From Bifidobacterium breve (GTDB taxonomy: Bacteria; Actinomycetota; Thermoleophilia; Solirubrobacterales; Solirubrobacteraceae), in NCBI GenBank assembly GCA_945878865.1, contig CAMCUD010000011.1, forward strand, positions 62,001-126,000: DNA of 64,000 nucleotides, written 5' to 3'. Below are positions 52,353 through 60,807 of the stretch, one piece after another (within the stretch, counting starts at the first letter, position 1; every line of letters begins with the position of its first letter). The notes under the pieces are model-generated. The model saw only the letters and a list, made by a program, of their open reading frames with translations, searched no databases and was not told the origin of the DNA. Position numbers and translations under genes: made by a program.

Positions 52353-54343
52353 GACGCCGCCTGCTGAGCGCGCTGCTGCTCTTCACCGCCGCCCTCGTCA
52401 TCGGGGCCGCGCCCGCGCACGCCCAGGACTCCGCGGCGCCGGAGGGTGCCGAGCCCCACTGGCTGCCCGACGAGGAGTGGGTCAACCTTCTCTGGCTTCC
52501 GTTCGAGGAGGACCGGCTCTATCGCGTGCTGGGGGAGAACCGCGGGCAGGTCTTCCGCTGGGTGCGCATCGACGCGACGCATACGCTCGCGCAGCTCGGC
52601 CGGCGCAAGGGCTACACGGCCGACAAGCTCGCCGCTGCGCTCGTCGCGCCGCGCGCCGGCAAGGTCTCGTCGCAGACGCTGCGGCTGCTCAAGCGCTCGG
52701 CGCGCCGGGTCGTCACCCAGGGCCATCTCGGCCAGCACTTCCTCTTCCATGCGCTGCACCAGACCGCGGTGCCCGATCACGCCCGGTGGATCTTCGGCGT
52801 GCGGACCGAGGAGGACTGGTTCAACCTACGCCGCGCCGAACTCAGCCCCCTGCAGATCGGCGAGCTGCACGGCCGCACGCGGACGATGATGCGCAAGCGC
52901 ACCGCCGAGGTGCTTCGCGCCGCCGCGGCGAAGGGCGTGCGCCGCGGCTACCTCACCGACCATCAGCGCGACGTGATGCTCGACCGCCAGCTGCGCCAGG
53001 TGCCGCGCTGGCTCGGGCAGCGGCGCTACAACGGGCCCAGCGGCGGGCGCAACCGGCTCAAGCTGCCGCCGGGTGACGTGGCGAAGCACCCGACGGTGAC
53101 GGCGGACGGCACGCGCGTGGTGTGGGACGCCTACCGCACGCGCATCCACGACGCCGAGCTGCGCGGGGAGATTCACGTCAGCGGCGCCGACGTGACGCGC
53201 CTGCACGACTTCGAGGTGAGCCCCGCCGTCCGGCCCGGCTCGCGCCGCCCGCACTCGGCGTACAACTCCGAGCTCTCGGCCGACGGCCGCTACGTCGCCT
53301 TCGAGACGGCGGCCTCGACCTACCCGCTGGCCAAGCGCGTGGGGCAGATGTCGATCCTCGTCCGGGACCTGCGCACCGGCGCGGTCCAGAAGATCAGCCA
53401 CGTTGCGCGCCCCAAGAACGCGCCCACGCGCACGGCGTTCAATCCGTCGATCTCCGACGACGGCCGGCTCGTCGCCTATGAGGCCACGGACAGCGGGATC
53501 AACGGCGCAGCCTCGCGCAACGGCCTGTGGGTCTACGACCGCGACGCGGGAACGCAGACGCTCGTCGACGCCCACGGCGACTTCGGTGCGGCGTACCTGC
53601 CGAAGCTCACGGGCGACGGCAGCGCGGTCGCGTACACCGCGGCCGGCACCGCGTACGGCGGGCGGACGCTCGTGTACCTCCAGGAGCTCGGCACGGGGCG
53701 GCGGACGCTCGTCTCCCGCGCGTCAGGCACGGAGGGCGCGGCGGCCTCCAGCGACGCGTACGAGCCGTCCGTCTCGCGTGACGGCCGCGTGGTGGCGTTC
53801 ACCAGCCGGGCGGGGAACCTCGGCGGCACCTCGCGTCGGTCGAGCGTCTACGTGCGCGACCTGGCGGGCAACACCACCCGCTGGATCAGCCGCGGCGTCG
53901 CGGGTGACGCCGTCGAACCGTCGATCTCGGCCGACGGGCGGTACGTGGCGTTCGTCGCGCGTGCGCCGTTCGGCGGGGGCACGATCCTCTCGCTGCGCTC
54001 GAACGTGTATCTCCACGACCGGGTCACCGGCCGCACGACGCTCGTGAGCCGGGCCAGCGGCGCCAGTGGCACGGCGGGGAACGGCTACGCGTCGGAGCCC
54101 GACGTCTCCGCCGACGGCTCCACGGTCGTGTTCGCGTCGACGAGCGGCAACCTCACGCCCGGTAAGGCGCGCGGGCTGACGGGCATCTTCGCGCGGGACA
54201 TGCGCACGAACACCACGCGCCTGCTCAGCCGCCACCGCTGGGCGGGCCGTGCGAGCGCGGCGGCGCTCAGTGCGGCGCGGCCGGCGTCGTCGTCCTCGTG
54301 GGCGCTGTGCCCGCTCGGGCCGATCGGCCACGGGGCGTCGTGA
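52349..54343 (+). CDS. Secreted TolB-like beta-propeller protein
   Basis: A 664-residue exported protein. The signal peptide MRRRLLSALLLFTAALVIGA is cleaved after AHA. Residues about 27-230 form an unknown helical region rich in Arg and Trp. After that come about six WD40/PD40-type blades, each with a S.DGRYVAF-like strand (LSADGRYVAFET, ISDDGRLVAYEA, VSRDGRVVAFTS, ISADGRYVAFVA, VSADGSTVVFAS). Such propellers bind partners or substrates outside the membrane. TAGCCT at 52336-52341, inside asnB, lies seven bases before the ATG. The protein ends before a strong hairpin. Confidence 0.82.
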   Translation: MRRRLLSALLLFTAALVIGAAPAHAQDSAAPEGAEPHWLPDEEWVNLLWLPFEEDRLYRVLGENRGQVFRWVRIDATHTLAQLGRRKGYTADKLAAALVAPRAGKVSSQTLRLLKRSARRVVTQGHLGQHFLFHALHQTAVPDHARWIFGVRTEEDWFNLRRAELSPLQIGELHGRTRTMMRKRTAEVLRAAAAKGVRRGYLTDHQRDVMLDRQLRQVPRWLGQRRYNGPSGGRNRLKLPPGDVAKHPTVTADGTRVVWDAYRTRIHDAELRGEIHVSGADVTRLHDFEVSPAVRPGSRRPHSAYNSELSADGRYVAFETAASTYPLAKRVGQMSILVRDLRTGAVQKISHVARPKNAPTRTAFNPSISDDGRLVAYEATDSGINGAASRNGLWVYDRDAGTQTLVDAHGDFGAAYLPKLTGDGSAVAYTAAGTAYGGRTLVYLQELGTGRRTLVSRASGTEGAAASSDAYEPSVSRDGRVVAFTSRAGNLGGTSRRSSVYVRDLAGNTTRWISRGVAGDAVEPSISADGRYVAFVARAPFGGGTILSLRSNVYLHDRVTGRTTLVSRASGASGTAGNGYASEPDVSADGSTVVFASTSGNLTPGKARGLTGIFARDMRTNTTRLLSRHRWAGRASAAALSAARPASSSSWALCPLGPIGHGAS

Positions 54344-54363
54344 CCTCACCGCCCACTGCCGTG

Positions 54364-54405
54364 AACGTCTGATCGCCGTCGCTCTGGCGACGGTGATCGG
54401 ACGTT
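54364..54405. terminator. 19-bp hairpin between convergent genes
   Basis: AACGTCTGATCGCCGTCGC and GCGACGGTGATCGGACGTT pair along 19 bp, counting two G-U pairs in RNA, around TCTG. No T run follows on either strand, but the stem is very strong and can serve both convergent genes. Confidence 0.75.
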
Positions 54406-54421
54406 CGGCGCGCAGGGGCGG

Positions 54422-54673
54422 TCAGCTGGGCGGCGGGACCGGGTGCCGGCCGGGCGGCTCGTGCAGCCGCCGCAGCGACAGCACACGCCAGACGCCGACG
54501 AACACGGCGGTGAGGGCGAGCAGCGCGAGCAGGCCGACGACGACCGGCGTCTGCGGCAGGACCAGCCAGGCCGCCACGATGAGCACGGGAACGCCGAGCA
54601 TCACCAGCCACATGGAGAACGGCGCCGGCGCGTCGCGGACGGGCTCGTCGATGGGTTCGAGCGGATCATCCAT
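54422..54673 (-). CDS. Small two-helix membrane protein
   Basis: An 83-residue protein with an acidic N-terminus (MDDPLEPIDEPVRDAP), two adjacent membrane helices (MWLVMLGVPVLIVAAWLVL and VGLLALLALTAVFVGVWRVL) and a basic Pro-rich tail. Unknown function. Its ATG lies 51 bases downstream of the next gene on the same strand. Confidence 0.6.
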   Translation of the reverse strand: MDDPLEPIDEPVRDAPAPFSMWLVMLGVPVLIVAAWLVLPQTPVVVGLLALLALTAVFVGVWRVLSLRRLHEPPGRHPVPPPS

Positions 54674-54724
54674 GCGTTCGGCGTACCCGCCGGGCGGGCG
54701 CGCAGAACGCGGATGCGCGGGAGC

Positions 54725-54988
54725 TCAGCTGACGCCGCTGCGCGGCCCGCACGCCGCGAGGTCGTCCACGAGCTGGCGCGCGAGCTCCGACGACCAGCGG
54801 CCCGCCTCGACCAGGCGCTCGAGGAGATCCTCGACCTCGGCGAGCCGGTCGTAGCCGTCGTCGTCGAACAGCAGCGCGTCGGCCGCGGTGCGGATGAGCT
54901 CCTGCTCGTCCTTCTGCAGCTTGGTCGGACCGAGATCCTCGAGCGTCTTCAGGACTCGGCCGTAGGCGTTGGATCGCGCTTCGTTCAT
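54725..54988 (-). CDS. Small helical soluble protein of unknown function
   Basis: An 87-residue protein beginning MNEARSNAYGRVLKTLEDLG and containing ELIRTAADALLFDDDGYDRL, almost certainly all helical. Not recognised. TACCCT on the minus strand lies ten bases before the ATG at 54988; a GTG nine bases earlier is possible. It ends beside a small membrane-protein gene and follows the WS/DGAT gene region with a 42-base gap. Confidence 0.58.
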   Translation of the reverse strand: MNEARSNAYGRVLKTLEDLGPTKLQKDEQELIRTAADALLFDDDGYDRLAEVEDLLERLVEAGRWSSELARQLVDDLAACGPRSGVS

Positions 54989-55030
54989 CGTCAACACCAG
55001 GGTAGGACCCTCGGCGGTCGCCCGCGCGGG

Positions 55031-56491
55031 TCAGGCGCGGATCGGACGCGAAGCCGCGCGCTTGCGGCCGTTGCTCGCCGGCGCTTCCACCGCGCCGACC
55101 TGTTCGAGCAGCTCCTCGAGGGAGGCCTCGATGCCGATCGCGATCTCGGTGATGTCCGGCAGCGCGTCGTAGTCGGCGAGCAGGCCGAACTGGACGTTGC
55201 CGTCGTAGGACATGACGGCGATGTTCAGCGGCCGCCCCTGGTCGAGGAACCCGACGGGCGCGATGCTCTGCAGCCGCCGCCCGAGCACGAACCGCGCGGA
55301 CTGCGGGCCGGGGATGTTCGTGACGACGAGCTGGTACGAGTCGGCGGGCGCGTCGAGACGCGACGCCTGCGCGAGGATCGTCGGCGGGGCGAAGTCCGCC
55401 ATGCCGGCGATGAGGTCGGCGTCCAGCGCGCCGGCGGAGCGCTTGACCCCGCGCATCACGTCGCGGACGAGGCGCACCCGCGCGGAGGCGTCGCCGAGGT
55501 CGACGGGCAGCGGCGCGACGATCGGCGTGAGGCGGCTGGCGAAGCCTTCGTGCTCGGAGCCCACGCGGATGGAGACCGGGACTGCGGCGTGCAGCTCGAC
55601 GCCCGCGGTCCGTGCGCCGCGCTGGTGCAGCCAGTGGCGCAGCCCGCCGGCGACGGTGGCGAGGACGACGTCGTTGACCGACGCGTCCAGCGCGTCCTTG
55701 ATGACGCGGAACTCCGACAGGCGCGCGGGAATGGTGACGAACCGGCGGTGCGGGCCGATGCGCTCCTCGAGCGGGACGTCGGCCGAGGAGGTCAGCGCGC
55801 CGAGCGCGGACCCGGCGATGCCGAGCGCGCGGGTGGCCAGCTTGGCCGGGTCGGTGAGCGCCGCCGCGGTCTGGCGGGGCACCTCCGCGAGGTCGCGCGC
55901 GCGATCCTCCAGCGCGGTCGCGGCGAGCTGGGCGCTCGTGGGCAGTGGGCGTGGCTGCCAACCGTCGTGGGCGGGCAGGCGCGCGGCGGTCGTGGATGCG
56001 TCGAGGTCGAAGAGCACCGTGAGCAGGTCGATGCCGTCGGCGCCGTCGACGAGCGCGAGGTGGGTCTTGGAGATCAGCGCCCAGCGGTCACGGCCGCCGC
56101 CCTCGGCGCGCAGGCCCTCGACGACGTAGAGCTCCCACAGCGGCTTCGTCCGGTCCAGCGACTGGCTGAACAGCCGCGCGACCATGCGCTGGAGCTTGTT
56201 CGTGTCGCCCGGCGCCGGCAGCGCGGCATGCCGCACGTGGTACTCGAGGTTGAAGTTCGGGTCGTCGACCCAGCGCGCGCCGCCGAGGCCGGCGGGCGGA
56301 TGCGCGGGGCGCTGGCGGTACCGCGGCACGACGCGCAGGCGGCTGCGGATGTGCTCGCGCAGGGCGCCGATCTCGGGCGGCGGCCCCTCGAACGTCGCCA
56401 CCGTCCCGATGAGCATGTGCACGCATGCGTCCTCGCGATCGAGCAGGCGCGCGTCCTGCGGGGAGAGCGGATCGAGATGCCGTTGCGCCAT
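55031..56491 (-). CDS. WS/DGAT family O-acyltransferase with altered catalytic motif
   Basis: A 486-residue acyltransferase of the wax ester synthase/diacylglycerol acyltransferase type, which makes storage wax esters or triacylglycerol at the membrane. PLWELYVVEGL, VNDVVLATVAGGLRHWL and NIPGPQ segments are intact. The active-site motif normally HHxxxDG reads HLALVDG (144-150), so the second histidine is Leu145. If that histidine is the general base, as in related acyltransferases, the protein may be inactive or work differently. Length is normal. Start ATG 56491 has TATGCT 12 bases upstream on the minus strand, overlapping the divergent promoter. Confidence 0.88.
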   Translation of the reverse strand: MAQRHLDPLSPQDARLLDREDACVHMLIGTVATFEGPPPEIGALREHIRSRLRVVPRYRQRPAHPPAGLGGARWVDDPNFNLEYHVRHAALPAPGDTNKLQRMVARLFSQSLDRTKPLWELYVVEGLRAEGGGRDRWALISKTHLALVDGADGIDLLTVLFDLDASTTAARLPAHDGWQPRPLPTSAQLAATALEDRARDLAEVPRQTAAALTDPAKLATRALGIAGSALGALTSSADVPLEERIGPHRRFVTIPARLSEFRVIKDALDASVNDVVLATVAGGLRHWLHQRGARTAGVELHAAVPVSIRVGSEHEGFASRLTPIVAPLPVDLGDASARVRLVRDVMRGVKRSAGALDADLIAGMADFAPPTILAQASRLDAPADSYQLVVTNIPGPQSARFVLGRRLQSIAPVGFLDQGRPLNIAVMSYDGNVQFGLLADYDALPDITEIAIGIEASLEELLEQVGAVEAPASNGRKRAASRPIRA

Positions 56492-56502
56492 GGGGTCGCG
56501 GG

Positions 56503-56509
56503 TAGCATA
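56503..56509. promoter_or_regulatory. Overlapping divergent -10 boxes (TAGCATA)
   Basis: On the plus strand TAGCAT (56503-56508) ends six bases before the SDR GTG. On the minus strand the same bases read TATGCT (56509-56504), twelve bases from the WS/DGAT ATG. RNA polymerase cannot melt both at once, so the two genes should compete. Confidence 0.5.
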
Positions 56510-56514
56510 AGCGC

Positions 56515-57381
56515 GTGAGCTCCAGCGCGTCCCAGGCCATCCTCATCACGGGCTGTTCGAGCGGCATCGGGAGGGCCACCGCGCAGCGGCTCGCGCGTCA
56601 GGGCCGCACGGTGTACGCGACGGCCCGCACGCTGGACGCCATCGCGGACCTCGAGCGCGACGGCTGCAAGCTGCTCCAGCTCGACGTCACCGACGACGCG
56701 TCGTCGGCCGCGGCGGTCAAGGCGGTCGAGGAGGCCGAGGGCGCGGTCGGCGTCCTCATCAACAACGCCGGCTACTCGCAGTCGGGCGCCATCGAGGACG
56801 TCCCACTCGACCTCGTCCGCACCCAGTTCGAGACGAACACGTTCGGCCTCGTCCGCCTCACGCAACTCGTCCTGCCCGGGATGCGCGCTCAGGGCGCCGG
56901 GCGGATCATCAACATCTCCTCGATGGGGGCGAACTTCACGTTCCCCGGCGGCGGCTACTACCACGCGACGAAGTACGCGATGGAGGCGATCAGCGACGCC
57001 CTGCGCTTCGAGGTCGAGGGCTTCGGCGTGAAGGTCGTCGTCATCCAGCCCGGGCTCATCCGGACGCACTTCGGCGACCGCGCGATCGCACAGCTCGAGC
57101 AGGCGCATCCCGACGGGGAGGGCGGCCCGTACGAGGGCTTCAGCGACAAGGTCGCCGCGGCGACCCGCGACGTCTACGGCAAGGGCGTCATGGCGAAGCT
57201 CGGCGTCGGCCCCGACCACGTCGCCAAGGTCATCGAGAAGGCGATCGACGCCGACCGGCCGCGCACGCGGTACCGGGTGGCGCCGTCGGCCTACGTGATG
57301 ATCGGCCTGCGGCGCCTCCTGCCCGACCGCGCCTGGGATGCCGTCATGCGCGGGCAGTTCCCGCAGCCCGGCCGCTCATAG
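56515..57381 (+). CDS. Short-chain dehydrogenase/reductase
   Basis: A 288-residue classical SDR. NAD(P)-binding ITGCSSGIGRATAQRLARQG is at the N-terminus, NNAGYSQSG follows, and the catalytic set includes Ser135/136 in INISSMG and Tyr149-x3-Lys153 (YHATK). Related enzymes reduce acyl-CoA-derived aldehydes or oxo-lipids. It is divergent from the WS/DGAT gene, which could use alcohols such an enzyme produces; that link is inference. Confidence 0.92.
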   Translation: MSSSASQAILITGCSSGIGRATAQRLARQGRTVYATARTLDAIADLERDGCKLLQLDVTDDASSAAAVKAVEEAEGAVGVLINNAGYSQSGAIEDVPLDLVRTQFETNTFGLVRLTQLVLPGMRAQGAGRIINISSMGANFTFPGGGYYHATKYAMEAISDALRFEVEGFGVKVVVIQPGLIRTHFGDRAIAQLEQAHPDGEGGPYEGFSDKVAAATRDVYGKGVMAKLGVGPDHVAKVIEKAIDADRPRTRYRVAPSAYVMIGLRRLLPDRAWDAVMRGQFPQPGRS

Positions 57382-58104
57382 CGCGGCGATCACCGCCCGC
57401 ACGTCCGCCGGGGCGGGCGCCTTGCCGAACGACGTGAGCACCCACGTCGCACCTGCGGCGGCCCACGGCGCAGGATCGTCGCCGGGCTCGATCTCCACGA
57501 CGAGGTCGAACGGCGGGCCCGGGAGCTGCGAGGCGATCTCGCGCAGCGCGTCGGGATCCGGCAGCTCGATGGGGAAGAAGCCATCCCAGCGCGCGGCGCG
57601 CCGCATCGGCGGCTTGGCCGGGTAGCGCCCGGCGATCCAGATCGGGATCCGGGGCTGCTGCGCGGGGCGCGGGACGAACTCGCCGGCCCAGTAGGCGTCG
57701 AGCTGCGCGAGCCCGGCGTCCAGCAGCTTGGCCCGCGCTTTCGGGTCTCGCTCCTCGCCCGGGAAGTCGAGCTCGCCGTGGTTGTCGCTGCCCAGCCCGG
57801 CCCCGAGGATCAGCCGGCCGCCCGAGAGGCGGTCGAGCGTGACCGTCTCGCGGGCGAGCTTGTGCACGCGCCGGCGCGACAGCGGCGTGACGAGCGGCCC
57901 GATCCGCAGCCGCTCGGTGGCGAGGGCGACCGCGCTCAGCGTGATCCACGGGTCCGCAACCTCGCCGCGCGGCGTGGTGTACCGCACGTGGTCCCAGACG
58001 AAGAACCCGTCCCAGCCGGCGCTCTCGGCCTCCGCCGCCAGCTCCGCGACGAGGCGCGGGTCGGACAGGTCGTCGAAGGGGGCGAGGAAGATGCCGCGGC
58101 GCAT
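57376..58104 (-). CDS. LLM-class flavin/F420-dependent oxidoreductase
   Basis: A 242-residue TIM-barrel protein of the luciferase-like family. FFVWDHVRYTTP, TERLRIGPLVTPLSRRR and LSGGRLILGAGLGSDNHGEL match F420-binding segments known from actinobacteria, but FMN is also possible. It is a little shorter than typical. TAGCGT on the minus strand (58117-58112), which begins with the ogt stop, ends seven bases before this ATG. A longer frame upstream is part of ogt. It overlaps the SDR gene by six bases tail-to-tail. Confidence 0.85.
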   Translation of the reverse strand: MRRGIFLAPFDDLSDPRLVAELAAEAESAGWDGFFVWDHVRYTTPRGEVADPWITLSAVALATERLRIGPLVTPLSRRRVHKLARETVTLDRLSGGRLILGAGLGSDNHGELDFPGEERDPKARAKLLDAGLAQLDAYWAGEFVPRPAQQPRIPIWIAGRYPAKPPMRRAARWDGFFPIELPDPDALREIASQLPGPPFDLVVEIEPGDDPAPWAAAGATWVLTSFGKAPAPADVRAVIAAL

Positions 58105-58111
58105 CGGGCAG

Positions 58112-58117
58112 ACGCTA
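58112..58117 (-). promoter_or_regulatory. -10-like TAGCGT built on the ogt stop codon
   Basis: On the minus strand the ogt TAG stop (58117-58115) continues as TAGCGT and ends seven bases before the LLM oxidoreductase ATG. Confidence 0.45.
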
Positions 58118-58708
58118 CCCGGGCCGCGAGCCTTCGATGCCCAGCAGCAGCTCCTTGCGCGACAGCCCGCCCGTGTAGCCGCCCAGCCCACCGCCGCTGG
58201 CGAGCACGCGGTGGCACGGCACGACGATCGGGATCGGGTTGGCGCCCAGCGCGTTGCCGGTCGGCCGGGCGCCGCGCGGCGATCCCGCCGCCGCCGCGAT
58301 CGCCGCGTACGTGCTCGTCCGCCCGAACGGGATCGCGGCCGTCGCCTGGAGCACCCGGCGGCCAAACGGTGTCGTCAGCGCCCAGTCGATGGGCAGGTCG
58401 AACGCCTGGCGCCGGCCGGCGAAGTACTCGTCGAGCTCGCGGCGGGTGTCGTCCAGCCGCGCGGGCGCCTCGACGATCCGCGGCGAGAGTCGTGCGGCGA
58501 GCGCCTCGAGCACCGCGTCAAGGCCGCCGTTGAAGTCCTCGTAGGCCAGGCGGACGAGGCCGTGCTCGGTGCGGGCGGCGACGAGCCGGCCCGCGGGCGA
58601 GTCGACCTGCGCGTAGGCGATGTCGGCGACGCCCTCTTCGGCGGCGAGGGCGGCCACGCGGGCGGCCAGCGCGGCGGCGTCGACGGTGGGCGGGGTCAGG
58701 GCGGTCAT
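58115..58708 (-). CDS. ogt: Methylated-DNA-[protein]-cysteine S-methyltransferase
   Basis: A 197-residue suicide repair protein that takes the methyl group from O6-methylguanine onto Cys165 in IVVPCHRVLASGGGLGGYTGGL. The N-terminal domain and the RTSTYAAIAAAAGSPRGARP helix-turn-helix region that inserts into DNA are present. The ATG at 58708 overlaps the stop of the sigma-factor gene (ATGA), so it is translated with it. Confidence 0.94.
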   Translation of the reverse strand: MTALTPPTVDAAALAARVAALAAEEGVADIAYAQVDSPAGRLVAARTEHGLVRLAYEDFNGGLDAVLEALAARLSPRIVEAPARLDDTRRELDEYFAGRRQAFDLPIDWALTTPFGRRVLQATAAIPFGRTSTYAAIAAAAGSPRGARPTGNALGANPIPIVVPCHRVLASGGGLGGYTGGLSRKELLLGIEGSRPG

Positions 58709-59178
58709 GCGGTCAGCTCCATCCGCAGGGTGGCGAGTCCGTCGGCGGCCGCGCGGCGTGACGCGGCCTCCGAGCACTCCAGGACACGCGAGATCTCCGC
58801 GTGGGACAGGTCGGCGGCGTAGCGCAGCGTGAGCACTGCGCGCTGGCGCGCGGGCAGCGTGCGCACCCGCGCCCATTGCCCGTCGTCGCCGACCTCCGGC
58901 ATCCCTTCACCGCCGGCGAGCCGATCGGCGACCTCCGCCACCGGAATCGCACGGCGGGCACGCCCGCGGTGCACGTCGATCGCCTTGCGGTGGGCGATCG
59001 TCAGCAGCCAGGCGCGCACGTCGCTGCCGCGGCGCAGCTTCGGATAGGCGCGCATCGCCGACAGGAACGTCTCCTGGAACGCGTCGTCCGCGTCGTGGCG
59101 GCCGAGCGACGCGACGAGGAAGCGCAGCACCTCGTCGGCATGGCGGTCCAGGACACGCTGGAAGGGCTCGAGGCTCAT
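58705..59178 (-). CDS. ECF-type RNA polymerase sigma factor
   Basis: A 157-residue sigma factor. Region 2 has RHDADDAFQETFLSAMRAYP and RAWLLTIAHRKAIDVHRG; region 4 has LPARQRAVLTLRYAADLSHA followed by EISRVLECSEAASRRAAADG. No anti-sigma gene is adjacent. It is followed at once by ogt with overlapping start and stop, so sigma factor and alkylation repair share a transcript. The ATG at 59178 is preferred over a GTG six bases earlier. Confidence 0.9.
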   Translation of the reverse strand: MSLEPFQRVLDRHADEVLRFLVASLGRHDADDAFQETFLSAMRAYPKLRRGSDVRAWLLTIAHRKAIDVHRGRARRAIPVAEVADRLAGGEGMPEVGDDGQWARVRTLPARQRAVLTLRYAADLSHAEISRVLECSEAASRRAAADGLATLRMELTA

Positions 59179-59217
59179 GGTCACCGGTACAACGCGCGGG
59201 CCGGGCGCGGCGTGAGG

Positions 59218-60807
59218 TCAGCCCTCGTGCTCGAAGAACCCGGCGCCGACGATCGTGCCGATCCGGCCCTCGTCGACGAGCGCGCGCAGACGCGGCGCGG
59301 CCCGGTAGCGATCCTCGCGGTAGTGGTCGTGCAGGCCGTCGAGGAGGACGAGCACGTGGTCGAGGCCGATGAGGTCGCCCCAGGCCAGCGGCCCGCTGGG
59401 GTGGTTCAGCCCGAGGATCATCCCGTCGTCGATGTCGTCAGCGGTCGCGACGCCTTCGCCCAGGGCGAACGCGGCCTCGTTGACGAGCTGCGCGACGATC
59501 CGCCCCAGGACGAGGCCCGGCGCGTCACCGACCCAGGCGGTGTGCAGCCCGAGGGTGGCGAAGAACGCCTCCGCCGCGCGGGCGGTGGGCTCCGAGGTGG
59601 TGCCCGACCGCGTGAGCTCGACGAGCCCACCGGGTCGCAGCGGTGCGAGGGCGTGGAACCCGGCGGCGCCACCGGCGGGGTCGAGCGCGTGCAGCGGAGC
59701 GCCCGCGCAGAGCAGCACGCGGTGGCCGCCCTGCAGCGGCTCGTCCTCGTCGAGGCCGAGCCCGGCATCGATGGCCAGGCTCGGCGCGGCGCCCGCGTCC
59801 TCTCCGGGGTCGACGACGTGCCACCCGACCGCGTCGGCCAGCCCCCGCAGTTCATGCGCGAGCATCGTGTCGCCGGCGATCTGGATGACGCCGCGGCCCT
59901 CGTCGCGATGCACCGCCGGAGCGGGCGGATCGGACGGCCGGTGCTCGGGGCCGTCGTAGCGGTACCAGCCCTCGCCGGTCTTGCGACCCAGCAGTCCCGC
60001 CGCGACCATCTGCGCGGCCAGCGGTGAGGGCCGCCACCGCGGCTCGCCGTAGCTCAGCCGGGCGAAGGACTCGGCGACCGCGAGGTTGACGTCGACGCCG
60101 ACCAGGTCCATGAGCTCGAACGGCCCCATCCGGTAGCCGGCGGCGCGCACGATGCGGTCGATGAGATGCGGCTCGGCCAACCGCTCGGTGGCGATCCGCA
60201 GCGCCTCGCCGCCGAACGGGCGGTTGCAACGATTCACGACGAATCCGGGCGTGTCCGTCGCGTCGATCACCCGCTTGCCCATCGCCTCACCGGTGGCGCG
60301 CGCCAGCGCGATCGCGCCCGGTGACGAGCGCAGACCCGGGACGACCTCGACGAGCCGCATCGCGGGCGCCGGGTTGAAGAAGTGCATGCCCACCACGCGC
60401 TCGGGGGCCGGGCAGCCCGCGGCGATCGCGGTGATCGGGATCGACGACGTGTTGCTGGCGAGCACCGCCGGTGTGACCTCGGCGAGCCGCGCGAACAGCT
60501 CGTGCTTGACCTCCAGGCGCTCGGGCGCGGCCTCGATCACGAGGTCGCACGCGGCGAGATCGTCGAGCGCGGACGCGATGCGCAGCCGCCCACGCGCGGC
60601 GCCCGCCTCCTCGGCGCTCCACCGGCCGCGGCCCACGCCGCGCTCGAGCGCCGCGCCGATCCTGCCCAGCGCCGCATCGGCCGCGCCCGGCGCGGGGTCG
60701 AACAGCAGCGTGTCGGCACCCACGGCCTGCGCGGCGAGCTGGGCGATCCCGCCGCCCATCGTCCCGGCGCCCACGACGCCGATGACCCGCGCGGGCGTGG
60801 CCTCCAT
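59218..60807 (-). CDS. 3-hydroxyacyl-CoA dehydrogenase
   Basis: A 529-residue protein with an N-terminal NAD-binding domain (VGAGTMGGGIAQLAAQ), ASNTSSIPIT, the catalytic HFFNPAPAMRLVEVV segment and TPGFVVNRCNRP. Two C-terminal 3HCDH domains follow (residues about 190-285 and 430-525), as in PaaH/PaaC-type enzymes of phenylacetate or fatty-acid beta-oxidation. The ATG overlaps the acyl-CoA dehydrogenase stop by one base. No hydratase domain is present. Confidence 0.9.
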   Translation of the reverse strand: MEATPARVIGVVGAGTMGGGIAQLAAQAVGADTLLFDPAPGAADAALGRIGAALERGVGRGRWSAEEAGAARGRLRIASALDDLAACDLVIEAAPERLEVKHELFARLAEVTPAVLASNTSSIPITAIAAGCPAPERVVGMHFFNPAPAMRLVEVVPGLRSSPGAIALARATGEAMGKRVIDATDTPGFVVNRCNRPFGGEALRIATERLAEPHLIDRIVRAAGYRMGPFELMDLVGVDVNLAVAESFARLSYGEPRWRPSPLAAQMVAAGLLGRKTGEGWYRYDGPEHRPSDPPAPAVHRDEGRGVIQIAGDTMLAHELRGLADAVGWHVVDPGEDAGAAPSLAIDAGLGLDEDEPLQGGHRVLLCAGAPLHALDPAGGAAGFHALAPLRPGGLVELTRSGTTSEPTARAAEAFFATLGLHTAWVGDAPGLVLGRIVAQLVNEAAFALGEGVATADDIDDGMILGLNHPSGPLAWGDLIGLDHVLVLLDGLHDHYREDRYRAAPRLRALVDEGRIGTIVGAGFFEHEG

